A program made the translations under genes and the position numbers. 64,000 nt of DNA from Pseudisothecium myosuroides (lineage: Eukaryota > Streptophyta > Bryopsida > Hypnales > Lembophyllaceae), in contig OX637290.1 of assembly GCA_951799445.1 (NCBI GenBank), positions 28,514,987-28,578,986 of the forward strand, written 5' to 3'. Each line of letters begins with the position of its first letter. Within the stretch, counting starts at the first letter, position 1. The notes under the pieces were generated by a model. The model was not told the origin of the DNA, searched no databases, and saw nothing but the letters and a program-made list of their open reading frames with translations. Positions 24,196-35,971 of the stretch are shown here, piece by piece.

Positions 24196-24309
24196 TTTTA
24201 TACAAAGAGAGGACCTCCAGCTACTCATGTAATTTCTGAAGCTTTAGAAAACTTGGAAGCTATTGGCGCCACGGTCAATCGAGATATTGATGACGGCAAA
24301 AAAGATTAA
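24196..24309 (+). pseudogene. Short coding-like remnant
   Basis: 37 open codons ending in TAA: PPATHVISEALENLEAIGAT then VNRDIDDGKKD. The composition is that of a real helical protein tail, unlike the AT-rich surroundings. It begins just past the LTR start at 24177. No start codon; family not recognised. Confidence 0.3.
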
Positions 24310-27300
24310 GTTGGCAAGTACGTAGTGGTTGTCGTCTACCAACCAATACATTATTTGTGTGTCGACCACTAGCCAATATAGTATGTATATGTCGGCTACC
24401 GGCTGCTACATTAGTTGTGTGACTTGTGTCCCTGGGTACGTAATTCATGTATTATTCACAGGGGTTATCGGTATTAAAACGGCGCAGAGGACAACTTTTG
24501 TAAAAATTATATCAAATTAAAAAGACCAAAAAGTTGGGTGAAGACCAAATTAAAAGAGAATTAAATGTAGAAAATGTTGAATTGCATATATATGAGAAAA
24601 AAATTCACAATACATATGAAGAATTGAAACAACTATGTATAATTTTAAAAATTCTTTACAAGAAGTTTCCTCCAATTAAAATTAAATTTTTAATGCTATT
24701 ATTGTCCCCCAAAAAATATCATTTCGTATATATAATTAAGCTTTTGGATTCCTTGTTAAAAGGGAAAATATAATATGGGAGTTGCGTACCTATGGTTGTG
24801 TCTTGGTACAAACTATAATTACTAAACAAGTAGTGTCAAGTACCAAGGAAGCACAAAGTAGTTGTCCGCTGGCGACAATACTAGATTACTCTGTCAATAG
24901 ATTAGTTATTAGCCTAAGGCCAATATGCCGTTAGCCTTTCCGGGTTTTGAAGGTTTAGGGTTCAGTAAGTTCCACTGTTGACTGCCATCCGATACTTTGT
25001 TCTTCAAAACTTCATGTACTTAGGACAACAGTAGTAGCTCTGGACTTGTACATTTCACTTTTGAAAAATAAATAATTGATTGTATTATTTTCATTAACGA
25101 AATTCTATATTTGCAGTTGTATTGGCAAGCTGTCATGACTTGTGTATTATGCAATAGGAAGTGAAATTATGGGTAATTGCAAGAAAAACTTGTACTATTT
25201 TCCGTCACACGTTCAATGTGGAAGTTGTTTTGTACCATAAGTATTGCAAAAATGATTGAATGAACATGAAATTCAAAAGCGAGCTTCCTATAGCAATAGA
25301 AAATGCACTTGAATTATTTCAATTTTTTCAAAATTAATTTAATAGGTGAAACTGAATTTTGAATATATGTCACACATGCGGTTTTGGTGGTTTTTAGTAC
25401 TACTGAGTACCTTTTTTGAAGAGTTACATCTTCAAATTTGGTAGGCTAGCTCTCCTAATAGAAATACACCTTCTCAGGAGAGGAATTTCCAAAAACATTT
25501 TCCAAGTGTGTTTTATATTGGCTTAAAGTGTGCTATATTCAGGTTGAATTTATGTTGAATTAAAAATGTTTTCTTGGTTCTAACTTTGATCTTCCTACTT
25601 TGCTTTTAGTCGGCAACAATGGCCATTTTTAAAATAAATTTTTCAAACTCATTTCCTAATTTTCAAATATAGAAATGTGAAAGTCTCATTTTCTAGGATA
25701 AATTGTAGCATGTGGCTCAAAATAGTACTTCAAGGTACACAAAAAGACTCAATAGTACTGCTGGAGCTCGTAATACCTTCTATTTGCCAATTTAAATTAT
25801 TTTTTAATGGCAAATTAAGTACTTCCGTCCATTTTTGTCATCCAATGATGAACATCACATGTTGTCAGAATAATAAATTTGAAATCCAATTGACCATTCA
25901 AATTTTATGTTCCATGCCTTCAATAGTACAGAAGGTGATTCATAGTACAAAAAGTACTAAAAGTCCAAAAATGCAAAACGCAACAAATAGTACAAGTGTT
26001 TCTTGCAATCAACCTTATTTCTTGCGAGGTCACTTTTTAAAATGTATGGATTGATTCCAATAACAATCTGCTAAATATGTTGGTTGGCCGTCGATACTCC
26101 ACTCTTGTTTTGTTGTTTTTTGGCTTTGTGAGGGAACATAAAATACTTGGTTTTGTTTATAATTGGTGGACAAGTCTAGAATTAGTTAAATTGTTGTTTA
26201 GAGCCTTTGTCTATCACAAGATTTATATTTGCCCCTATGATGGTGTTATGATGTATTGCAGTTTTACACTTATGTGCTTTGTAGTGAGGCATCAGACATC
26301 CTAAATCACTATACCTATTTTCATCGTGTGTTTGCTTATACGCACTACCTATTTTGAGTTTTTGACTATACCTTAATTTTTGAAAAAAATTTGGTGCACT
26401 TTTTTGGTACAGAATCACATAGCATATTCATTTGTTGTTAATTGGACTATAGATCTTTACATCTAATTACATGGTCATAGGTCCTCAATAAATTTACAAA
26501 TCCTAAATGGAAAAAAATGGAGGCTCACAAGCTTACATACTAGCATCTTTAGATTCCTCGTTTATAGAATGGGCCAAAACTACCAAGAATTTGAGCAATT
26601 TGTTTGTTCATTTTTCTTAAAATTGGTTAGAATGTAACCGTAGGATCTTGTAATTGACATTGAAAATGAGCACCTCAAAACAATTCAGATTATTTGACTA
26701 TTTAATTTAGTAGATATTTAAATTTAAAGTTTTATTTGGGTCAATGGAAAAACAAGGTAACGCACTTTGAAGGAGCATATCTTAGTGAGAATATTTTGAA
26801 ATGATGAACTTTCTGAGCTCACTGAAAAATATGGAAGTTGAAAATGCTAATTAGAAATTTCACAACATTCTAGTCATTGTCTAGTTCTTGGACAAGCTTG
26901 CAATAGACACTAGTCACTAAAATGATAATAGTGTCTGTAACAAAAACAAGATTGAACATATTTATAGTCTTTTCCTTGAGTTCATTGGTTTGTTGATTTT
27001 ATAGTCTATGTCCAAACTGAACCTCCAAAAATGAGCGGTGAACTACACTATACCACTCAACTTAAAAATTCCACAACTAAAGGCAAATTTTAATTTAGAA
27101 TGTCATGAAACTATTGCCATTGGATTTATAACGCAGTCTATTTTTTGGAAATAATTTTTATTTTAAAAAAAACTCAAAATTTGAGGATGGGAAGCTCATT
27201 AAAGAGGGTCAGCGACTAGAAACTAGTTACTTGGATCATTAGGGATTAAGGGATTAAGACCTACAATTACGTGACAAGTTAAATCGCTTGTAAGTCATTG

Positions 27301-27990
27301 ACTAAAGGAAGCATAGTTAGTTTAGGCATGCTTAATATTCCTAGTGGGTTTGATTGTTCAATGTCCAATTTTAGCTTTTCTTATTTTCTTATTTTAATGC
27401 TATTTCTAATGCACTTCCAATGACCATATTTTACTTTCAAATTCTAATTATATATTTATATGTAGACAAAAACATTCTTTATAGTTTTGAAGGATTAAAA
27501 TGAAGATACTCCTACATGTTTACAAGTATGTAGTAAATTATGGTATTGAAATTTAATTACAAACTACCGAAAGGAAAACAATCATGTAACTACACCAAAA
27601 AAATTCTCAATGAGGAATTTTTTAATATTATTCCTACCATTAAATAGCCTAATTTTTTGGTTGAAAATTGTTGGAAGTGCAAAGAATATTCTAGATTATC
27701 TTCTTATGCAAGTTTTGGACACCAAATGAATAAACTAAAAGAATTTGACTGAAAAACACGGGCATCCAAAACAGACCCTAGGCTCTCATGAAAAGAGAAA
27801 ATACATTTGGGGCAGATTCATGAACAGATTCATGTCCGCCAACCATAGAATAACTGATTCAAGTTGATCTCTCTCTACACTTAAGCCTTAAGGCCCGAAT
27901 CTGCAAGGGTTGGAATTCTGATCAGTTACCTTAAAGGAAAAGCGGCAGCGAGCAGCAGTTCTCGAATTTTTTTTCAGATTCGGAATTACA
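24310..27990. other. AT-rich intergenic DNA, 3.7 kb
   Basis: No frame here has coding-like composition and I find no terminal repeats or copies elsewhere in the window. At 24309-24420 there is a weak triplicate of a CTACC/GTGTGTCG sequence. I see nothing else to annotate. Confidence 0.5.
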
Positions 27991-28099
27991 GTTTCGTGGC
28001 GATGGGTTAGGATGAAGAGATCATGGCGATGGACGCCTGGATACTCGCATGATCCCCGACCAAAGCATCAGCGGACGGCAGAGCAGATTGGGATGATCC

Positions 28100-30313
28100 T
28101 TACCCAGCATCCTGGACGTTTTCAGAATTCAAAGATGTTGAAACTGAACGTATCATTGCCATTTGAGAGAATCCAGGTCCAGAGTACCACGCTTGGGGTT
28201 TACATCTTGGCAAAGGCGGCAAAGACATCTCCATACTCTCGGAAGCCTGCAGCCACTGGGACACGAGTCGCATGGATGGTCGATCTTCGGGATTAGGGTG
28301 ACAGCACAGAAGGCCCAAGTGAAGCAGATTCGTCATCATCCTCTGGTCTTCCATTGCCGCATTGGAAGTGTGCCTCGCAAAGGGGTTCAAATCGATATCA
28401 ACCATTTCCTCTGAAATCAACAAGCCTGACGCCTCTTGCATCTCGATTCCACCATACGGATCTGCATCCGGAGGTGGAAATGTCCCAAGTTTTGGATCCA
28501 CCAATAGAAGAATGTTGCCAGTTTCAAGTGCATGCCATATCCTTTCCACTAATGCGCCATCCCATCGCTCAATGGGGCTCACGTCAAGCGGCCGCATCCC
28601 ACACATCACTTCGAGCATCAGGACGCCGAAGCTGTACACGTCCGATTCCTTGGTGGCTTTCCATGTGACTAGCATCTCGGGGGCCATGTAGCCCAAAGTT
28701 CCAGCCATTACGGTCGTCTTCTCCATCTTTTGGTGGTCAATGAGGCGGGCAAGTCCAAAATCTCCCAAGTACGCATTCAAGTCTTCATCCAACAAGACGT
28801 TGCTGGACTTGATGTCGCGATGCAGTACGCATTGCTTGCAATCCTCGTGCAAGTATGCTAGCGCTGCGGCGACCCCAGTGAGAATGGACTGGCGCACCAT
28901 GAGAGGAAGGGACTCCGCCAAGCGCAAATGTAATGATTGAGCCTTCGCATTTCGTTCAGGAAAATGGAAGAGCCACTCATCCAAGCCACCGTTGCACATG
29001 AAGTCATACACAAGAATCAGTTGCTCCTTCTCGTGGCACCATCCTCGCAGTTGCACCAAATTTCTGTGCCGAATCTGGCTGAGGCTGGCGGCTTCTGCTT
29101 GGAAACCCTCCTCGCCGTGCTTGTTCTCATGTCGCATCCGTTTCACTGCTACCAGGGCACCGGAGGGGAGAACCCCTTTGTACACCGCTCCAAATCCACC
29201 GCTTCCAAGCATTTCACTTCTGCTGAAGTTCTTGGTCGCCTTATTGAGCTCTTTGTACGTGAACGCGCGCGGCCCCAGGTCCACGAGATTAAACTTCGTA
29301 CCGTGCTTGGTGTGAGATGCTCTCTTCTGCCGCTTTGAAATCACTATCCCTGCAAGGAGCAGCACTGCACCAACTCCAGCACAGACCCCGGCAGTGATAC
29401 CAGTCTTTCTTCCGCTTGAGGAGCTGGTACCGGAGTTTGTCATTACAACCACTTCAGGCAGTCCAGAGGCCGCAAACTGCCACGTGTGAATCTCGTGAAC
29501 CTCGTCCCTATAGATAGCTCCAGTAAAGCCAACGTACATGTAATCATCGACAAGCTGGGCGAAGGCTTGAGTTGCATTTATGACAGGCTTAGGCGGTTTG
29601 GGAATGTAGCTGGTCAAGGAGCCCCTCGCAAAATACACGGCAAGCTTCTGGGACGGACTATCATAATCGATCCACGCAGTGAAGGGGCCTCCGTTGACAA
29701 GATATGTGCAATTGACTATTGTGCCTCCACAAAGATTGTAAAACCATTGTGAGTTCACGCTGTTAACGTCGACGCCGATATGATTGTTGCTAGGGTCACC
29801 TATGCTAGCGTTATGATAGGTGTCGAACTCTACGGCAAAGACCTGATTGGAAGGCTGACCATCGTTAGCCGCAGTCACGAGGCATAAAAATTGGCCTACA
29901 TCCCCCACAATACTGTCGCTGTTCCTGCCGAATGTAAAGGTCATTCCATCTGCATGAGAATATCCATCTGCCCCGCCATCTTTGTGGATGAAGTTTAAAC
30001 CCTTGATAGAGAATGTGAAGCTGGTGTTGAAAGAAGCCACTGCACCAGATGCGGCATCCTTCATCCTCACTCTGTCTTTGTAGTACAACCTCCCGCAACT
30101 GTTAATTCCCAGAGACTGTGCCCCCGGGTTCAATAGAAATGAACTCCTGTCCCCATAGTATTGAACATCGCCCACCGTTGAGAAATTGTCTGGGGAGCTG
30201 AAGGTGAGGTAGCTAAAGCTGGTGTTTTGAGCTTCCACAACAACGTAACTGCCATGGATCATGCACACTGTTAGAATTAGGAGCCTGCTCATAAGATGAT
30301 CATACAACCCCAT
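28100..30313 (-). CDS. L-type lectin receptor-like kinase
   Basis: Complete, intronless, 737 residues, ATG 30313 to TAA 28100. Signal peptide about 1-29. Legume-type lectin domain about 30-285, with the metal-site block AVEFDTYHN (160-168) and NNHIGVDVN (176-184). Single membrane span about 305-326, then a Ser/Thr kinase about 355-695: glycine loop GSGGFGAVY (370-378), Lys391, HRD 498-500, DFG 518-520, APE 544-546, all intact. Such receptors sit in the plasma membrane and sense extracellular ligands or damage signals in plant defence; the ligand cannot be told from sequence. An acidic insert (about 610-655) lies between kinase subdomains X and XI. A second Met at residue 8 could also start the protein. 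It is the only clearly intact host gene here, in AT-rich transposon-filled DNA. Confidence 0.93.
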   Translation of the reverse strand: MGLYDHLMSRLLILTVCMIHGSYVVVEAQNTSFSYLTFSSPDNFSTVGDVQYYGDRSSFLLNPGAQSLGINSCGRLYYKDRVRMKDAASGAVASFNTSFTFSIKGLNFIHKDGGADGYSHADGMTFTFGRNSDSIVGDVGQFLCLVTAANDGQPSNQVFAVEFDTYHNASIGDPSNNHIGVDVNSVNSQWFYNLCGGTIVNCTYLVNGGPFTAWIDYDSPSQKLAVYFARGSLTSYIPKPPKPVINATQAFAQLVDDYMYVGFTGAIYRDEVHEIHTWQFAASGLPEVVVMTNSGTSSSSGRKTGITAGVCAGVGAVLLLAGIVISKRQKRASHTKHGTKFNLVDLGPRAFTYKELNKATKNFSRSEMLGSGGFGAVYKGVLPSGALVAVKRMRHENKHGEEGFQAEAASLSQIRHRNLVQLRGWCHEKEQLILVYDFMCNGGLDEWLFHFPERNAKAQSLHLRLAESLPLMVRQSILTGVAAALAYLHEDCKQCVLHRDIKSSNVLLDEDLNAYLGDFGLARLIDHQKMEKTTVMAGTLGYMAPEMLVTWKATKESDVYSFGVLMLEVMCGMRPLDVSPIERWDGALVERIWHALETGNILLLVDPKLGTFPPPDADPYGGIEMQEASGLLISEEMVDIDLNPFARHTSNAAMEDQRMMTNLLHLGLLCCHPNPEDRPSMRLVSQWLQASESMEMSLPPLPRCKPQAWYSGPGFSQMAMIRSVSTSLNSENVQDAG

Positions 30314-31262
30314 CCTCTTCGATATATCGAATCTGAAGATTGGCGCAGAAGGAGCAGGAAGTGTCCTGTGTGCTCGCGATTCTATACGCTATCGACCTTG
30401 TGGTGGCCAGAAGATCGAGCCTGCTGAAGAGCAAATCTGGAAGGCTCGAACTGAAGGGCTTTCGTTGCCAATCGTGCCGCCCACAAATTGCAATTGGTCC
30501 TAAACACGGTATAGCAAGTATGCCAATTGCAGTCCTGAACTTTGCACTAAGCATAGTTCAATTCCGTTGCAAATTCTTGCAATAAATCATTTAGTGCACG
30601 GTGCCAGATTAGTACGTGCTTGGTGAATGGGATGTTTACGCCAGTGAAGCTGCACTTTCTAGATCATGCATCGGGGGATTCCTAGCTGTATTCGATCTCT
30701 GCGGTTCTGCTAGCGGTGATTGAGACCCCCGGGCTATGGATCCTCAATGCAACGTAACCCAGAAGTAATCATGGCAGCAGCACCGGATGGAACTCCTGTG
30801 AGCGGGCGATCGAACTCGACTGTAGACTCAGCTATCTGGGCAGGAAAGCAATCCAGAAACTGATCAAGGACTTCGAAGTGGATGATATTCGGGAAGCCAG
30901 AGTTTACCACTTTGTAGCTGGGATGCACCGGGGAGATACCAATCAACAGAAACAAGCATAGTTACCGTAGACTACTACTAATACAGTGCCATCAAGGCCA
31001 GGCTGCTCTCCAGCAGCAGCAAGGAAGCTGAGACCGACTAATGCATGGATGCCAATCCCGTTAAGCACTGGCAGCGTGAATGCTCTTTTAAAAAACCCTT
31101 GGATCATATGACGTGATGCACGATTTTCACGTAGGCTTTCACGTGGGGCCAGGGCACGATTTCTATAGTGCTTGGCATGATTTTTCTTTCGAGCGGGAAA
31201 TAATTTTTTTTTAATATCTGAAATACATTTCAGTGGGGCTCCCTCCATTGCTTAACCCGTAA
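30314..31262. other. Upstream region of the lectin receptor kinase
   Basis: It should contain the minus-strand promoter. Several open frames exist on both strands, but none has recognisable motifs and they overlap each other. No clear TATA box is seen close to the ATG. Confidence 0.4.
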
Positions 31263-31610
31263 ACGAACGTCCAAAGTCTTCTCCAAGATGCACTTTTTGA
31301 CTCCCGCCGAGCTGCCCAACTGAAGGCTCAACTTGGGACTCGTCTTCACCTTCAAGATAGGGATAAAATTTGGGCCAAATTTGATAGCATTTGGCTTCAC
31401 TCTCTAATCCTTGCTCGTAGGGAAGGCTCTACCATTTATTGGAATAAGAGGGTTCCTCCCTCTTACTCTTTTCAATAGGGTTCTTACTTGTTTCTTTTTC
31501 CTTTTTTTGCTCTTATCTCTTCATTGTCCAACCTGTGTAGCTTGGCTGTTTTGTATTTTTTTTTAATGCAATGGCTTGTTGTATTTGTTCAAAAGAAAAA
31601 AAAAATCCTC
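31263..31610 (+). mobile_element. 3' end of a LINE (non-LTR retrotransposon)
   Basis: 31263-31478 encodes a C-terminal peptide ending TAG: LKAQLGTRLHLQDRDKIWAK, FDSIWLHSLILARREGSTIY and WNKRVPPSYSF. It is followed by a T-rich 3' region and an A-rich tail (near 31595-31606). A short coding tail plus A-rich end is typical of a 5'-truncated L1-type insertion. No reverse-transcriptase domain is left and no target duplication was found. Confidence 0.5.
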
Positions 31611-32120
31611 TCCAAAATTCACAATTTGTGAAAAACCATCATGAAGTATTATTTGGAAGATTATTTTGGAATTCGTATACAAATAAAAGTTATAGGCTTT
31701 GAATTTTAGATTCCATTTGTACGGTTAGATTCACCAATGCTATCACCAATATTTTTTTTATAAATTTTAAAAGAGGAATTTCAATTTAATGCCTTCTAAA
31801 ATTGATTACAAGCAAAATATTATCATTTTTTGAGTAAAAGTTGTCAGAATGGATTTGAAATGAGGTTCTCTTGACATGGTGATATTTTGAAATTTGGCTT
31901 GGTCAGCTACCTAATATACTTGCACAATTTTAATTTTAGAAAAATTTGTACTCTAGTAACACCATTTGAACTTAACCATTAATTAGATAGGACAACAACT
32001 TAATAAAGTATCAGCACAAATTAAAATGATTTTCATCCAAGTAGTAACTAGAATGATACTTGATTTTCAATCTATTCATTGCTTAGAAATTGGAGTATTG
32101 GACGTTGGAGCATTGAGGTG
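31611..32120. other. AT-rich sequence left of the piggyBac element
   Basis: No gene. One block (GATTTTCATCCAA near 32020) recalls the intron-like part of the LTRs near 44280, so it may be old LTR sequence. It runs up to the TTAA at 32121. Confidence 0.4.
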
Positions 32121-32124
32121 TTAA

Positions 32125-34069
32125 CCCCTTGAGGACTAAGGTGGTTTTCAGAGAAGTGTGATTTGGAAACTATCATCGCATTCAAAGTTGCCTTGGAGGA
32201 AGGTCGTAGTATGAATCACTGAGATGACCGTACAAAAGTGTTGTATGCAAAAAGTAGTTCATATGATAATTTTTGCAAATTATTTGCACCGTTGGATTAG
32301 CATCTTATAATGGTATTTGCCTGGTCATGTGTACGGCGCATCTCTTGATTTCAGGACCCTGATTACCTTCAAAAATTAGTAGAAAATGATAAAAGTGCCG
32401 ATACCTTCATTTTTTTTGGCTAAATGGTTACCTAGATACCTACTCCACACATTCATCGACTTTTTTGCCACACAAAGGCTTCGAGGAGTGGACAGCATGT
32501 CTTCCAAAACAGGGTGGTTATCGAGGTGTATTTCGAATCTTCCCGATTCAACTAATTTTGGAAAATTATGGCTGAGGTTCCACATCAGATCCTTCGGTCA
32601 TTCAGTTCACATTTGTCTCAACTCGACGTGGTGAAAAAAAAAAAATAATAAATGCATGCACAGTGCTCGGGATCTTTCTGCTAAAGATAGAAGGGTGCCA
32701 GGCCTTGAAATGTGGGAATTCATGACGCAAGCCCGGCCCGCATGTGCCCCAGGCAATATCGGACCCGTGTCGCACTGGCCTGCTGGAGACGTAGCCTGTT
32801 GCATTGAATGCGGGAACAAGGCGTTTCTGTAGCGGGAACGTATCTCCAGAAAACGATATCAACGGTCCATAAAAGCATGCACGTTCATGTCAAGGACCAC
32901 GAACAACAAAAGACGCGGGAAATGAACTTGAAGCCCAACGACTAACTGCCTTCACAGCAGACTAGCGCAGGCAAATTCCGATGGCTCTCTTTGAGATGTC
33001 ACTTGACAAAAAAACAATACAATGGACGTACAGAGACATGAGAAGCAAACTTAGACATATGTCGGAATTGTGAGGATCTGCAACTGAGCGGTAAAATTCT
33101 GAACACACAGGCACCGCTCACATGACTATCCAGCATTTCCGACCTGCCTACACGACTTACATTTCTCACAGCATTTCCTCGCAGTGTACATACAATTCTA
33201 TGCTACGAACAAGAAAACCATGATGTCCGCAATTGAGCCAACCACACCACAACAACTTTGAAGAACTACAAGCTTAGACAAAGATACGGTCACTGAGACA
33301 TTGCAGTGCCAACTGCATTGTATTGCTCCAACAGATTGTACAAAATGAAACTCCGGGAAATTCACAAAACTAGAGTCCCTTCGCAATCACAACAACCTAT
33401 GCACCAATATCCCTCTAAAAGAAATCTATGACGTCGACATCCCTCGGAAGTCGTCAAAGACTGAAGCGTTGTTCCACACAAGGGGGCGGGCATCCAACCA
33501 ACTCACACAGGGCGTGTCAACAGGGGTACGGTCCGCGTTCCCGATGCTCCAACCTGTCCGTCCTGAATTTGCGCCTCCGCTGCCTGTGAGGTACTTCTTG
33601 TGGGAGCACGGAAACTTAGAAAAAAAGAAGATAGCATAGAAATAGGTTAGGAGTTAGTTAAAAATTTCAAAACTTTGGTAAGAAGTAGGAAATTAGATTC
33701 GGATACAGATATATTCCGGATAGTTAGAATCCGAGATTGCAGATCCTGTAAACCGGGTTTTTCCGAGAACAGGAACGGATCTTAAATCCGAGTTAGGTCG
33801 GATCGGAACGAGCTACGGAATAGGTATCCGACCTACGCCGCTAGGGAACCGTTACGGGAACGGACCTCTTTCCGTTCGCCAAGGGGAACGGTCGGCAGCT
33901 CGATTAGTACTTAAACTCTCTTCAGATCTAATCTTCCTCATTCTTCACTTTGCTGATTGTCTTGCGCACTTAGCTGAGAGAAAGAGTGGTGAGTTAGAGA
34001 TCGCGACAGGGAGAGATAGGTGAGGTCGGTGCCGATTGCACCGGATTTAGTCGTCGGTGTCGGTAAACT
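32125..34069. other. Left end and upstream region within the piggyBac element
   Basis: No convincing gene. 32600-33600 has near-neutral GC and short frames without recognisable motifs. From about 33690 the CCGGA/AACGGAT words typical of the MGC block begin (ATTCCGGAT, GGAACGGATC, TCGGATCGG), which marks the promoter side of the MGC gene. I see no clear TATA box at the expected distance. Confidence 0.5.
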
Positions 34070-35971
34070 ATGGCGGAGTCCAGCAAACCGGTAGCACGCC
34101 GACCATCTGTCACAGCTCGGATAGTTAGACCGGCCATTCCCGCCGACCCAACGCACCGGAAGGAGTTAGAGACAGATCTAACCCGGATGGGGTGCGTAGG
34201 TTTGATCCACCGACCGTGGAATGTTAAGGACACGGAGATGCTGGAGCAGCTGATCTCAGGGGTCCCAAATCAGTTCGAGTTGACTGTGAGAGGCCAACCC
34301 GGAGCATGGACGGCGGATGTATGGGCTGACGTATACGGGTTTGGGAAGGACGGATCCGGATTAGGTTCTCGGGTAGAGACGTACGCGATTGGGAGGTTTC
34401 GTAATCCGGTTACCACTAAGGACGGATACCCAGTGAGTGACTGTAAGGATGCTAGGCAGAAACGGGTGTTGGAATTTTTGATTCCGATCATGTATCCGGA
34501 AAAGTCCACCCGAGTTACGGTTACGGTGGCCAACACTATCTTTGGGTCTTTAGAAGATAAGGTAGTTCACTGGGGGAAAGTTCTAGCCGGGATAGTAAAG
34601 AAGCTCGTGTCGCACGTAGGGAAGGGGAAGCCGAGTCTTCTCAGTCCGTACCTGTTTCACCTGTACCACCATCAGGAGGTGCTGACTAGTGAAGAGATGG
34701 TGATTTACAACACCGGATTAGAAATAGTGAAGTATGGCCTCACGCACGAAATTCCACCGGATACTCCAATCGAGGGAGAGGAGGAGGAAGAAGAAGAAGA
34801 TGAGGACGAGGAAGAAGAACCGCAGCAGCAGGACTTGGTCGACAAGCCAGAGAAGAGAAGGAAGTTGACCAATCCAAACTCGAGGGTGGAACAGTTGACC
34901 CCGGAAAAGGGAGAGCCAAGTCAACCCCCGGAACCGGAACCACAGTCGGACTTCTTCGACGCCGGAACGCAGTGGATGGAGGAGGCCAAGCACATGTATT
35001 TTGGCATGTCGGATATGATCCTGGGGATTGCTGCAGAGCTGAAGGTGGAGCCGGAAGATATCATAAATCAGATCCGGAAACTACCGAGCCCGGATCTGCT
35101 TCGTGAGGAGGACAAGCAGATCAAGAGCTTGGAGAAGGAAAGAAATGACCTGTTAGGTCGGGTGAACTGGGCGGATACGGATGCCGCAGTTGCAAGGCAG
35201 AAGGAGGCGGACGCTCTCCAACTCGTCCACAATTTGACAACGTTGGTTGAGCAGCTCGCAGAAGCTGTTGTCAAATCCCGACTCTTCACCAATCAGCTGA
35301 GTGGCATAGGCCACTTATCCGGGTCCAAGGTAGTAACGATCTTGGTGGACTACCAAGCCCGGATGGAAGGTATTCTGAAGGAGATGGCGCAACTGTTGGG
35401 GCACCTCGACCCGAACAAGCCCTTGGACTTCACCCACTTTCCGGAGCTGCCCAACGTCGACTTGTTGAAGACGCCCCAGAAGCTGGGGGCAGGGATGAAT
35501 TTACCGGCATCCCCAAGACCTACTCCAGGTCAGGCACGGATCCAGACAAAGACCACGAAGTTCGGCCAGACAAGGAGTGTCCAGTCGATTCCGGTAGAAG
35601 CAGGGAGTTCTGTTCCGGCATCCGGGACATCCGTCCGGAGCGATTTAATCCACCGGATGGGGGCCTTGTCGAATCCGGCTCGGACCAGTCCGATTGACTT
35701 TACTCATATGCAGAAGGCATCGCCCAAGAGGAATACAACACCGATTCAGCTCGACGATTCACCAGAGAAAGAGACCAGAGTGGAGATGATCCAAGAGTCC
35801 GAAAAGGGGGAGTTTACTTCCGGCGATGAGACGAATTCAGATGACGACCCGCCGCCGATCCAACGGAAGATTCCGACCCGGGCTGCAACGAAGTCTACTC
35901 CACCGAAAGGGAGCAGGAAACCACCTGCAGGGCCAAGTAGCAGCGCGAAGAAATCAAAGCGGGGAAAGTAA
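34070..35971 (+). CDS. MGC-family protein, copy 2, intact, 633 residues
   Basis: An uninterrupted frame from ATG 34070 to TAA 35971. Layout: conserved N-terminal domain about 18-235 (IPADPTHRKELETDLTRMGC, FLIPIMYPEKSTRVTVTVA, SLLSPYLFHLYHHQEVLT), a glutamate/aspartate run (about 242-260), a basic patch, a long coiled-coil region about 300-440, and a Lys/Ser/Pro-rich tail ending SSSAKKSKRGK that looks like a nuclear localisation signal. The order and key blocks match copy 1 at 4106. I do not recognise the family. Intact reading over 633 codons while most neighbouring mobile DNA is decayed suggests recent selection or recent arrival. Position inside the piggyBac element makes it transposon cargo or an accessory transposition protein; both are inference. 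Confidence 0.8.
   Translation: MAESSKPVARRPSVTARIVRPAIPADPTHRKELETDLTRMGCVGLIHRPWNVKDTEMLEQLISGVPNQFELTVRGQPGAWTADVWADVYGFGKDGSGLGSRVETYAIGRFRNPVTTKDGYPVSDCKDARQKRVLEFLIPIMYPEKSTRVTVTVANTIFGSLEDKVVHWGKVLAGIVKKLVSHVGKGKPSLLSPYLFHLYHHQEVLTSEEMVIYNTGLEIVKYGLTHEIPPDTPIEGEEEEEEEDEDEEEEPQQQDLVDKPEKRRKLTNPNSRVEQLTPEKGEPSQPPEPEPQSDFFDAGTQWMEEAKHMYFGMSDMILGIAAELKVEPEDIINQIRKLPSPDLLREEDKQIKSLEKERNDLLGRVNWADTDAAVARQKEADALQLVHNLTTLVEQLAEAVVKSRLFTNQLSGIGHLSGSKVVTILVDYQARMEGILKEMAQLLGHLDPNKPLDFTHFPELPNVDLLKTPQKLGAGMNLPASPRPTPGQARIQTKTTKFGQTRSVQSIPVEAGSSVPASGTSVRSDLIHRMGALSNPARTSPIDFTHMQKASPKRNTTPIQLDDSPEKETRVEMIQESEKGEFTSGDETNSDDDPPPIQRKIPTRAATKSTPPKGSRKPPAGPSSSAKKSKRGK

Noticed and set aside
34070..35971. 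MGC protein as retrotransposon gag or viral coat protein
   Set aside because: No zinc knuckle, protease or reverse transcriptase lies near either copy, and I recognise no capsid signature. It stays an unknown family.
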